Source: Ferrithrix thermotolerans DSM 19514 (lineage in GTDB: Bacteria; Actinomycetota; Acidimicrobiia; Acidimicrobiales; Ilumatobacteraceae). From it: a stretch of DNA of 6,385 nt. The DNA lies in NCBI GenBank assembly GCA_945878705.1, contig CAMCUE010000069.1, positions 1 through 6,385 of the forward strand, written 5' to 3'. Below the pieces are notes generated by a model that did no database searches, was not told where the DNA came from, and saw nothing but the letters and a program-made list of their open reading frames with translations. Below are positions 1-6,385 of the stretch, piece by piece. Made by a program: the position numbers and the translations under genes. Position 1 is the stretch's first letter. Each line of letters starts with the position of its first letter.

Positions 1-1407
1 GACAAAGTTCTCGCGCCTCGACTGACTATCTATCCAGAGTTTGCAACAGCCCCGACAAAGTGGCTCGACGAATCGTTGTACTTCAAAGTTCTCGATCGCA
101 GCGACGCCGAAGGTCTGGGTCGCGATGACCCGGGTCAGGTTTGGCCAGAAAAAGTTACGGCTGCTGACGTCGTGCAAGATGGTGCCGAAGTTATTTTGAT
201 CGGCCACCGCTCAACGCAGTGGTATTCGGGCGCGAATAATCTTCCACCGGTTTTGATAAGTGCGCGCAATGACGGTAACAAAATTAAATCTGGTCCAGTC
301 GCCGAAGTTTTGCGCGGTGTTGAACTCGGACAACAAATCAATCAAAACGAAATCGTCACGCTGTTTGGCGCACGTGGGCCCGAAGTTAACGCGGTTGCTA
401 CACTCGCGGATCAATTACGCAAAGAAGTTGTCGGTGATGTTGTGACCTGGGTGCACAACAGAAATATCAACTACACAAATGTCTGCACATTTAAATGCAA
501 ATTTTGTGGATTCTCAAAAGGTCCGCTGAGCTTAAACTTGCGTGGCACGCCATATCTATTGACGCTCGATGATATTGCTTTGCGAGCGAGTGAAGCATGG
601 GATAAAGGCGCCACTGAAGTAACTCTGCAGGGTGGCATTCATCCCGATTTTGATGGTGACTATTACATAGATGTCGCGCGCGCAGTTAAAGATGCTGTGC
701 CAGAGATGCATATTCACGGATTCACTGCACTCGAAGTCACCGAGGGCGCACGTCGGCTCGGCGAACCTTTGCGAGAATATATCTTGCGACTCAAAGATGC
801 TGGTTTAGCTTCACTGCCGGGCACGGCAGCCGAAATATTGGACGATGATATTCGTGCGATCATCTGCTCAGACAAAATCAACACTGAAGAATGGCTTGAG
901 TGTCACCGCGTGGCGCACAACGCTGGTCTACGTTCAAACATCACGATTATGTTCGGCTCGGTAGAACACCCACTTAGCTGGGCCAAACACATCGTGCGAA
1001 CACGAGACTTGCAAAAAGAAACTGGTGGGTTTACCGAGTTTGTTGGTCTGCCGTTCGTGCACATGGCTTCGCCGATTTATTTGCAACACAAGTCACGTCG
1101 TGGACCGACTTTTAGGGAAACTGTTTTGATGCACGCAATTGCACGCATCGCCTATCACGGGCTGATCGACAACATCCAGGTGTCATGGACAAAGATCGGT
1201 CACGCTGGAGCGACGCAGTTATTGCAAGCAGGCTGCAACGATCTGGGCGGAACTTTGATGAACGAAAATATTTCTCGCGCCGCGGGTGCGAGTCACGGCC
1301 AAGAAATGACCGAGCAATCTTTCAGAGAAATCGTTCAGCCACTAGGTCGAACTTTGCGCCAACGCTCTACTCTTTACGATAAGAATGCAGAGTTCGCGTC
1401 GCACTAA
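1..1407 (+). CDS. fbiC: FO synthase FbiC (CofG/CofH fusion), C-terminal part; 5' end outside window
   Basis: Cytoplasmic FO synthase makes the deazaflavin core of coenzyme F420. The CofH half joins a tyrosine-derived fragment to 5-amino-6-ribitylaminouracil, and the CofG half closes the ring. The frame is open from base 1, giving 468 codons here, so roughly the first 380 residues of a typical ~850-residue FbiC, including the CofG radical-SAM cysteines, are missing. Window residues 1 to about 50 (APRLTIYPEF, then WLDE and DDPGQVWPEK) look like the end of the CofG domain and the linker. The CofH domain follows. Its radical-SAM motif CTFKCKFC has cysteines at window residues 162, 166 and 169 (codons at 484, 496 and 505), binding the [4Fe-4S] cluster and S-adenosylmethionine. 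LQGGIHPDF and ICSDKINT (288-295) are further CofH signatures. It ends with TAA. No frameshift is seen. The retained CofG tail favours a fusion over a free-standing CofH. Confidence 0.93.
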   Translation, partial: DKVLAPRLTIYPEFATAPTKWLDESLYFKVLDRSDAEGLGRDDPGQVWPEKVTAADVVQDGAEVILIGHRSTQWYSGANNLPPVLISARNDGNKIKSGPVAEVLRGVELGQQINQNEIVTLFGARGPEVNAVATLADQLRKEVVGDVVTWVHNRNINYTNVCTFKCKFCGFSKGPLSLNLRGTPYLLTLDDIALRASEAWDKGATEVTLQGGIHPDFDGDYYIDVARAVKDAVPEMHIHGFTALEVTEGARRLGEPLREYILRLKDAGLASLPGTAAEILDDDIRAIICSDKINTEEWLECHRVAHNAGLRSNITIMFGSVEHPLSWAKHIVRTRDLQKETGGFTEFVGLPFVHMASPIYLQHKSRRGPTFRETVLMHAIARIAYHGLIDNIQVSWTKIGHAGATQLLQAGCNDLGGTLMNENISRAAGASHGQEMTEQSFREIVQPLGRTLRQRSTLYDKNAEFASH

Positions 1408-1415
1408 CCACTGAT
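1408..1415. other. 8 bp gap between convergent fbiC and ribF stop codons
   Basis: The fbiC stop (1405-1407, +) and the ribF stop (1416-1418, -) face each other across 8 bp. I looked for a stem followed by a T-run in the roughly 60 bp around it and found none that is convincing. Transcription from each side probably ends inside the other gene, by Rho or by collision, giving 3'-overlapping antisense RNAs. The lack of a terminator is seen; the mode of termination is inferred. Confidence 0.6.
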
Positions 1416-2378
1416 TTACCGGCTTGATACCGCGCGAGTTTGTTCAATATCAAGTTTGAGTTGCATTTTTAGGGCATCAATGTTTTCGAATTTTCGTTCG
1501 CCACGCAAGAAATGCGTGAATGTGAGTTTGACTTTCTCGCCATAAAGATTTTCAGAAAAATCAAGTAAGTGCGCTTCGAGCATTGAGTGATCGGCGTGTT
1601 CGTAAAAAGTTGGCCGTCGTCCTAAATTAATCGCGCAATTATTTATAGTTCCATCTTGGCGAACAAATACGCCCGCATAAACACCGTCTGCCGGTATGCA
1701 GATTTGATTCGGCACTTCAATGTTGGCTGTCGGGAAACCAATTGTTCTGCCGCGTTCGTCGCCGTGCACGACTACGCCTCTGACTTCAAAATGGTGGCCC
1801 AGCAATTGTGTGGCTAGTTCAACCTGGCCGCCAGCCAAGGCACGCCGGATTGCAGTGCTGCTGACAGGTTCGTCCACCCCATCACCACGGCTAATCAACT
1901 CAATTGGCGTGACATCAAAGTCAAATTTTGGACCAAGTTCGCGCAACAGTGCAACATTGCCGCCACGCTTGTAGCCAAAGTGAAAATCTTCGCCGATGAT
2001 TACACGCTTGGCTGATAATCCATCGACGAGAACTCGCTTAACGAAATCACTTGGTGCCTCGTGACTTGAATCTTCGTCAAATTTGACAATACATGTGGCG
2101 TCAAGACCCGTTGATGCGAGCAACTCAAGTTTTTGATCAATGTCAGTCAACAAAAGTGGTGCAGATTCAGGTCGCACAATGCTTGCTGGATGGCGATCAA
2201 AAGTAACGACGACACTGCGAGCATCAAGTACTTCGGCTTGCTGACGAACTTGTTCAATTACTGCTTGATGCCCCCGGTGCACACCGTCGTATGCGCCAAT
2301 CGTTACAACACTTCGACGCTTTTTTGACTCGCCACCAAAACCAAAACTTGAGTCATTAATAATGATCATTGATTTCAC
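1416..2378 (-). CDS. ribF: Bifunctional riboflavin kinase / FAD synthetase RibF
   Basis: RibF phosphorylates riboflavin to FMN and adenylylates FMN to FAD in the cytoplasm. The 320 residues match the usual length and two-domain order. The N-terminal FAD synthetase (nucleotidyltransferase) domain shows GAYDGVHRGH at 28-37, where H34 and H37 form the HxGH motif; TFDRHP at 59-64; GEDFHFGYKRGG at 129-140; and SSTAIR at 173-178. The C-terminal flavokinase domain shows GRTIGFPTAN at 210-219, NLGRRPTF at 251-258, and EAHLLDF at 268-274 with the likely catalytic E268. The first motif has Tyr where most RibF have Phe, a conservative change. The GTG start at 2378 overlaps the truB stop as GTGA, suggesting translational coupling. 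An in-frame ATG at 2369 (residue 4) is an alternative start; neither has a clear Shine-Dalgarno. It is the last gene of rbfA-truB-ribF. No FMN riboswitch fits, since truB occupies its upstream side. Confidence 0.95.
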   Translation of the reverse strand: MKSMIIINDSSFGFGGESKKRRSVVTIGAYDGVHRGHQAVIEQVRQQAEVLDARSVVVTFDRHPASIVRPESAPLLLTDIDQKLELLASTGLDATCIVKFDEDSSHEAPSDFVKRVLVDGLSAKRVIIGEDFHFGYKRGGNVALLRELGPKFDFDVTPIELISRGDGVDEPVSSTAIRRALAGGQVELATQLLGHHFEVRGVVVHGDERGRTIGFPTANIEVPNQICIPADGVYAGVFVRQDGTINNCAINLGRRPTFYEHADHSMLEAHLLDFSENLYGEKVKLTFTHFLRGERKFENIDALKMQLKLDIEQTRAVSSR

Positions 2379-3253
2379 GATACTGCGTTGGCCATTACGA
2401 CGCTTGGCTTAGCTCGCCCAGTGGCGCTCGCCTCGTAAATCGCCAGTACAGCATTATTTTCTTCGACCAAAACCCACGGCGCTGGTGAATCAAACATTTC
2501 TAATTCGCGGCCATTTTTGATCATCGCCTTCATCTCGTCTGTAGCGATGACCCGGCTCATCGTTCGCACCGCCGTAATCGGTTCGTGTACGACAACTTCT
2601 TCTAGTGGCGAAGCCTCGCTTTGCAAAAAAGTGCCAACGGCCGTTCGTCGCAGATTTCGCAGATGTGCTGAGCCACCGAGCGCTCGACCCAGGTCGTCTG
2701 CAAGTGACCTTATATATGTGCCAGAAGAACACCGGACTTCTACGCGCACGACTCCAGACTCAGTAATTTCAATTACTTTGAATTCGTGGATCACTAGATT
2801 GCGCTCGCTGCGCTCAACTTCGATTCCTTGTCGGGCCAACTCATGCAATCTCACACCACCAACTTTTAACGCCGAGACCATTGGCGGAACTTGCTTTATT
2901 TCGCCAACAAAATTCGCCGCAACCACGCGTTGAATTTCTTCGATTGTCACACTTGACATGTCGTGCGTTGCAGTAACAGTTCCAGACGAATCAAGAGTTG
3001 AAGTTGAAGAACCTAGGACAATCTCGCCTGTGTAAGTTTTATCAAGCCCAGATAAAAAAATTAAAAGCCGAGTTACATATCCGACACCAACCAACAACAC
3101 ACCCGTCGCATCAGGGTCAAGTGTGCCTGCATGACCAATGCGTCGCTCGCCTAGTTGTTTGCGCAAAACATTGATCACATCGTGACTCGTCATGCCTGCG
3201 GGTTTATCGACTATCACTAACCCGTGTAGAGTTGGTGGTCTACGCCGAGCCAC
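2375..3253 (-). CDS. truB: tRNA pseudouridine(55) synthase TruB
   Basis: TruB converts U55 in the T-loop of most tRNAs to pseudouridine. The protein has 292 residues, normal for the family. It opens with GLVIVDKPAGMTSHDV (11-26). The catalytic motif GHAGTLDPDATGVL (40-53) carries the nucleophile D46. KTY at 72-74 supplies the conserved active-site tyrosine. QVPPMVSALKVGG (121-133), SSGTYIRSLADDLG (176-189) and LRRTAVGTF (201-209) complete the catalytic core. The remaining ~80 residues form a short C-terminal domain that I cannot assign closely; it could be the actinobacterial-type TruB C-domain. The start is GTG at 3253, 5 bp after the rbfA stop, with a weak GAGAG site upstream. The stop TGA shares bases with the ribF GTG. 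It is the middle gene of the operon and probably relies on the promoter in front of rbfA. Confidence 0.95.
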   Translation of the reverse strand: MARRRPPTLHGLVIVDKPAGMTSHDVINVLRKQLGERRIGHAGTLDPDATGVLLVGVGYVTRLLIFLSGLDKTYTGEIVLGSSTSTLDSSGTVTATHDMSSVTIEEIQRVVAANFVGEIKQVPPMVSALKVGGVRLHELARQGIEVERSERNLVIHEFKVIEITESGVVRVEVRCSSGTYIRSLADDLGRALGGSAHLRNLRRTAVGTFLQSEASPLEEVVVHEPITAVRTMSRVIATDEMKAMIKNGRELEMFDSPAPWVLVEENNAVLAIYEASATGRAKPSVVMANAVS

Positions 3254-3258
3254 AAAAA

Positions 3259-3684
3259 TTAACTCTCAGATTTCTTGTCACCAAAAAGTTCTTTGCGTCG
3301 AATTTCGTCTTGCCGCAAAACTTCGTCAATACGTTGTGCCGCACGAATTGCATCATCCGGGCGAAACTGCAGAATTGGTGTGCGTCGCGCACGAACCTGA
3401 TCTGCTATCACGCTTTGTAATCGCTTGCGGTGGTCGTTTAATGCCTCAAGAATCTGTTCATCGCCATCTTCGCCGTGTATCGAATCATAAAAAACGATGC
3501 CACGATTCATTTCCGAGTCAACATCAACAGATGTAATCGTCAAAAACCCAAGGCGGTCATCATCGATTTTGGTAAGTTCATCAGCGATCACCTCGCGCAA
3601 GGTCTCGCTCAACCGAGCAGTTCTTGCAAAACGACGGCGAGTATCCGTTCGCGCCACTTTCGGGCGTCTTCGTTGATTTGCCAT
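3259..3684 (-). CDS. rbfA: 30S ribosome-binding factor RbfA
   Basis: RbfA is a small KH-like protein that binds the immature 30S subunit and helps 16S rRNA 5'-end maturation. The chosen ATG at 3684 gives 141 residues, within the family range. After a very basic lead (QRRR at 4-7, RRR at 16-18) comes the conserved helix LSETLREVIADELTKI (25-40). DDDRLGFLTITSVDVD (41-56) corresponds to the family's 'DPRLG..TIT.V.V' stretch, and RRTPILQFRPDDAI (100-113) to its 'R.TP.L.F..D..I' stretch, followed by RIDEVL. The reading frame stays open 59 codons further upstream to 3861, but that extension lies antisense to leuS and has no RbfA-like residues, so the inner ATG is preferred. No Shine-Dalgarno precedes this ATG; a TATCCT -10-like hexamer lies 9 nt upstream, which suits a leaderless transcript. 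It is the first gene of rbfA-truB-ribF, and infB, its usual upstream neighbour, is absent. Confidence 0.9.
   Translation of the reverse strand: MANQRRRPKVARTDTRRRFARTARLSETLREVIADELTKIDDDRLGFLTITSVDVDSEMNRGIVFYDSIHGEDGDEQILEALNDHRKRLQSVIADQVRARRTPILQFRPDDAIRAAQRIDEVLRQDEIRRKELFGDKKSES
3263..3267 (-). promoter_or_regulatory. Weak Shine-Dalgarno for truB
   Basis: The minus strand reads GAGAG, 9 nt before the truB GTG at 3253. It lies inside the last codons of rbfA. The match to the anti-Shine-Dalgarno is partial, and re-initiation after the nearby rbfA stop may matter as much. Confidence 0.4.
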
Positions 3685-3692
3685 ACGCCGTT

Positions 3693-3699
3693 TAGGATA
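3693..3699. promoter_or_regulatory. Overlapping divergent -10 elements for leuS (+) and rbfA (-)
   Basis: The 7-mer TAGGATA contains TAGGAT on the plus strand (3693-3698) and TATCCT on the minus strand (3699-3694). Both fit the actinobacterial -10 consensus TANNNT. Each hexamer is separated from its ATG (leuS 3708, rbfA 3684) by exactly 9 nt, so initiation about 7 nt downstream would give 5' leaders of only 0-3 nt. No good -35 was found on either side: TTGATT at 3673-3678 has a spacer of only 14 bp for leuS. With 23 bp between the two start codons, any promoter for either gene must overlap this spot or lie inside the opposite gene. The hexamers and spacing are seen; promoter activity is inferred. 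Confidence 0.55.
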
Positions 3700-3700
3700 C

Positions 3701-3705
3701 GGAGG
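3701..3705 (+). promoter_or_regulatory. GGAGG in front of leuS, unusually close to its ATG
   Basis: A strong Shine-Dalgarno core lies only 2 nt before the leuS ATG at 3708, nearer than the usual 5-9 nt. It could serve a transcript starting further upstream inside rbfA, or be coincidental if leuS is leaderless. There is no in-frame upstream start to use instead, because TAG at 3693-3695 closes the frame. Confidence 0.4.
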
Positions 3706-3707
3706 CA

Positions 3708-6385
3708 ATGAACTCAACGGCAGACTCTTCACAAACAGGGCGTGGAGGCTCAATCCCCGCCTATAGGTACAACGCTTCGCTAGCCGCTGCAATTGAGGCG
3801 AAGTGGCAAGACCGCTGGGACGCCGACAAAACTTTTGAGGCGCCGAATACGGCCGGCCCACTCGCAGATAAAGCAGCCGTTGCTGATCGCGAGAAATTAT
3901 TTATTCTCGACATGTTTCCATATCCATCTGGTGCAGGTCTTCATGTTGGGCACCCGCTTGGTTACATCGCGACTGATGTTTTCGGTCGCTTTAAGAGAAT
4001 GACCGGCAAAAATGTTTTGCATTCAATCGGCTACGACTCATTTGGTTTGCCGGCAGAACAACACGCAATCGTCACAGGCATTCATCCGCGGATTAATACT
4101 GAGTCGAATATTGCCAACATGCGCAGACAACTTCGGCGACTTGGTTTAGCGCATGACCAGCGTCGCAGCATCAGCACAACAGATGAAAGTTACTACCGCT
4201 GGACACAATGGATATTTTTGCAAATTTTTAATTCGTGGTATGACGACAAACTTAAAAAAGCGCGCAACATCTCCGAACTTGAAAAAGAGTTTGCTTCGGG
4301 CAAGCGCAAACCGAGTGGCACGCACGCTGACACCCAGACGACTAAAGACTGGAACTCGTTTTCAAAACTAGAACAACGAAAGATTATTGATGACTACCGA
4401 CTCGTGTACTTAGCCAATGCACCCGTCAACTGGTGCCCGGGTCTAGGCACAATTTTGGCGAATGAAGAAGTCACCGCTGAAGGCCGTAGCGACATCGGCA
4501 ACTATCCAGTGTTCAAACGCAACATGCGTCAATGGACAATGCGAATCACTGCATACGCCGACAGATTATTAGACGACCTTGATCGACTTGATTGGCCAGA
4601 GTCGATAAAACTGATGCAACGCAATTGGATCGGTCGCAGCACAGGCGCTCGGGTGCGATTTGCTTCAAGTGCCGGTGAGATCGAAGTTTTCACTACTCGA
4701 CCTGACACATTATTCGGTGCAACATTTATGGTTTTGTCACCAGAACACCCACTTGTTGATGCATTGACTACCTCTGCGCAGCGCAAAGCAATTGAAAAAT
4801 ATCGTGAGACAGCACGCAAACTCAACGACAACGAACGCCAAAATGATGATCGCAAAAAAACCGGCGTTGACACTGGAGCAACTGCAATGAACCCAGTTAC
4901 GGGCGAACAAATACCTGTGTGGATCGCAGATTATGTTTTGATGGGTTACGGCACTGGCGCAATTATGGCGGTGCCATCTGGTGATGAACGCGACTTTGAA
5001 TTTGCGCGCGCTTACAATCTGCCGATCACTGCGATCCAAATGCCACCCAGCGAGTGGTTTGCAGGTCACAATATTGCGCCAACTATTGATTGCTCGACTT
5101 GGCCAGAAGCTTTCGTTGGCGAGGGTACTTACATCAACTCTTCAAACAAAAATATCTCAATTGATGGTCAGCGTTCAATGAGCGAAACAATCGCAACGGT
5201 TAACTCGTGGCTTGAGAAAAATAATTTCGGCGAGTCGGCGATCACATACAAACTTCGTAATTGGCTATTTTCGCGTCAGCGATATTGGGGTGAGCCGTTT
5301 CCAATTGTTTACGACGAATACGACATGCCTTGTTCTGTGCCAGATAATTTGTTGCCCGTTAAATTGCCAGAACTGATGGACTTCAAACCACAGGCGCTTG
5401 ATCCGAATGATCAATTGACCGATCCTCTGCCACCGTTGGCTCGCGTTACTGACTGGCTGAATGTAACTCTCGATCTTGGCGATGGACCAAAAACTTATCG
5501 ACGTGAAGTAAATGTGATGCCACAATGGGCCGGTTCTTGTTGGTATGAGTTGCGTTATCTTGACCCAACCAACACTGAGCGATTCGTTGACGCCGAAGTC
5601 GAGCGTTACTGGATGGGACCAAAAAACGCTGAACACACTGGCGGAGTTGACCTTTATGTCGGCGGTGTTGAGCACGCTGTATTGCATTTGCTATATTCGC
5701 GTTTCTGGCACAAAGTTCTATTTGATCTCGGTCACGTTTCAAGCGAAGAACCGTTTCACAAACTTTTCAATCAGGGATACATTCAGGCTTACGCGTATCG
5801 CGATGGTCGTGGACAAACGGTGCCTGCTGGCGAAGTTGTTGAAAACAACGGCGAATATTCTTTTGAAGGCGAAAGCGTTTTGCGCGAATACGGCAAAATG
5901 GGCAAGAGCCTCAAAAACATTGTTACCCCAGACGAAATGTATGACGAATTTGGAGCCGACACATTTCGGCTCTATGAAATGAGCACCGGCCCCCTAGATG
6001 CGAGTCGCCCGTGGAACACTCGCGACGTAGTTGGCATGCAGCGCTTCTTGCAACGCACTTGGCGCAACTTGGTTGACGAAGAAACTAATTCACTGCATGT
6101 TTCAGATGAACCTGCGCCACTTGAACTGCGTCGTGCACTACATCGGTGTATTCATGGCGTGCACCAAGACATGGAGAACCTGCGTTTCAATACTGCGATT
6201 TCAAAACTAATTGAACTCAATAATGCATTGACCGTTCATGTAAACGCAAACGGTTCAACCCCGCGCGAAATCGCAGTGCCGCTTACGCAGATGTTGTCGC
6301 CTCTTTGCCCACACATTGCAGAAGAACTTTGGCAACGGCTTAATGTCTCTACTGCGATTACTTACACACCGTTTCCCGTTGCTGA
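3708..6385 (+). CDS. leuS: Leucyl-tRNA synthetase LeuS, actinobacterial type; 3' end outside window
   Basis: LeuS is a class I synthetase that charges tRNA-Leu with leucine and hydrolyses mischarged tRNA. The window holds 892 codons; actinobacterial LeuS runs to about 950-970 residues, so the C-terminal 60-80 are missing. The catalytic core begins with [12 protein letters not shown] (HIGH box HVGH at 79-82). NWCPGLGT near 242 sits where other LeuS bind zinc, but only one cysteine remains, as in mycobacterial LeuS as I recall it. The CP1 editing domain shows TTRPDT (329-334) and [12 protein letters not shown] with the likely tRNA-binding/editing Asp at 426. SRQRYWG (522-528) and [14 protein letters not shown] (607-620) return to the core. 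The second signature is KMGKS (730-734), and the anticodon-binding domain includes [10 protein letters not shown] (866-875). The ATG at 3708 is the first possible start after an in-frame TAG. It is divergent from rbfA with 23 bp between start codons, leaving no room for a T-box or leader attenuator. Confidence 0.95.
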   Translation, partial: MNSTADSSQTGRGGSIPAYRYNASLAAAIEAKWQDRWDADKTFEAPNTAGPLADKAAVADREKLFILDMFPYPSGAGLHVGHPLGYIATDVFGRFKRMTGKNVLHSIGYDSFGLPAEQHAIVTGIHPRINTESNIANMRRQLRRLGLAHDQRRSISTTDESYYRWTQWIFLQIFNSWYDDKLKKARNISELEKEFASGKRKPSGTHADTQTTKDWNSFSKLEQRKIIDDYRLVYLANAPVNWCPGLGTILANEEVTAEGRSDIGNYPVFKRNMRQWTMRITAYADRLLDDLDRLDWPESIKLMQRNWIGRSTGARVRFASSAGEIEVFTTRPDTLFGATFMVLSPEHPLVDALTTSAQRKAIEKYRETARKLNDNERQNDDRKKTGVDTGATAMNPVTGEQIPVWIADYVLMGYGTGAIMAVPSGDERDFEFARAYNLPITAIQMPPSEWFAGHNIAPTIDCSTWPEAFVGEGTYINSSNKNISIDGQRSMSETIATVNSWLEKNNFGESAITYKLRNWLFSRQRYWGEPFPIVYDEYDMPCSVPDNLLPVKLPELMDFKPQALDPNDQLTDPLPPLARVTDWLNVTLDLGDGPKTYRREVNVMPQWAGSCWYELRYLDPTNTERFVDAEVERYWMGPKNAEHTGGVDLYVGGVEHAVLHLLYSRFWHKVLFDLGHVSSEEPFHKLFNQGYIQAYAYRDGRGQTVPAGEVVENNGEYSFEGESVLREYGKMGKSLKNIVTPDEMYDEFGADTFRLYEMSTGPLDASRPWNTRDVVGMQRFLQRTWRNLVDEETNSLHVSDEPAPLELRRALHRCIHGVHQDMENLRFNTAISKLIELNNALTVHVNANGSTPREIAVPLTQMLSPLCPHIAEELWQRLNVSTAITYTPFPVA

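Noticed and set aside
76..1407. A separate cofH gene starting at TTG 76
   Set aside because: The frame is open back to base 1 and those upstream codons resemble the end of a CofG domain, so this is the middle of a fused fbiC and not a start.
2379..2480. FMN riboswitch ahead of ribF
   Set aside because: ribF starts inside the truB stop, so the upstream region is truB coding sequence, and no RFN-like conserved segments were seen.
2517..2933. 138-codon open frame on the plus strand opposite truB
   Set aside because: Fully antisense to a gene with clear motifs; the product is rich in Ser, Thr and Arg with no recognisable domain.
3685..3707. T-box or leucine attenuator in front of leuS
   Set aside because: Only 23 bp lie between leuS and rbfA, with no stem-loop series or specifier hairpin; such a leader would have to lie within rbfA, where none was seen.
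3685..3861. 59-codon N-terminal extension of RbfA
   Set aside because: It runs antisense to the well-supported leuS 5' end, has no RbfA-family residues, and the ATG at 3684 gives a normal-length protein with a -10-like element just upstream.
5265..5687. 140-codon open frame on the minus strand opposite leuS
   Set aside because: Lies antisense to conserved leuS core motifs and has no recognisable family features.
5545..5982. 145-codon plus-strand open frame inside leuS
   Set aside because: Overlaps the leuS region leading to KMGKS in another frame; leuS motifs before, within and after it are all in one unbroken frame.
6383..6385. TGA at the right edge as the leuS stop
   Set aside because: It is out of the leuS frame; in frame the last full codon is GCT (6381-6383) and the protein is still short of family length.

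Overview
This window looks like ordinary chromosome from an actinobacterium. Three things point there: a FbiC-type fusion FO synthase (coenzyme F420 pathway), a long leucyl-tRNA synthetase of the actinobacterial kind (KMGKS signature, a zinc-site region with its cysteines lost, and an N-terminal lead-in before the Rossmann core), and overall base composition near 50% G+C by eye. That G+C is low for soil actinomycetes. Together with the gene content it would fit an aquatic Acidimicrobiia-like lineage, but this placement is inference and not proven by the sequence.

Layout, left to right. At 1-1407 (+) is the C-terminal half of fbiC, containing the CofH radical-SAM domain; its 5' part lies outside the window. 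Only 8 bp separate its stop from the stop of the converging operon. That operon reads leftwards from 3684 to 1416: rbfA (30S maturation factor), truB (tRNA pseudouridine-55 synthase) and ribF (riboflavin kinase/FAD synthetase). The genes are tightly packed, with a 5 bp gap between rbfA and truB and a 4 bp GTGA overlap between truB and ribF. From 3708 to the right edge runs leuS (+), divergent from rbfA and cut off by the window end after 892 codons.

The rbfA-truB-ribF trio is the tail of the widespread nusA-infB-rbfA-truB-ribF-rpsO translation cluster. Here it is detached: leuS stands where infB would usually be, and fbiC converges where rpsO often lies. The trio must therefore carry its own promoter. 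The most interesting feature is the 23 bp between the rbfA and leuS start codons. It holds a TAGGATA core that reads as a TANNNT -10 hexamer on both strands, each exactly 9 nt from its own ATG. This predicts one bidirectional promoter making two leaderless or nearly leaderless transcripts, and so joint control of ribosome assembly, tRNA modification, flavin cofactors and leucine charging.

Almost every base is coding. No RNA gene, mobile element, CRISPR array, riboswitch or convincing intrinsic terminator was seen, and no previously undescribed multi-gene system is evident.
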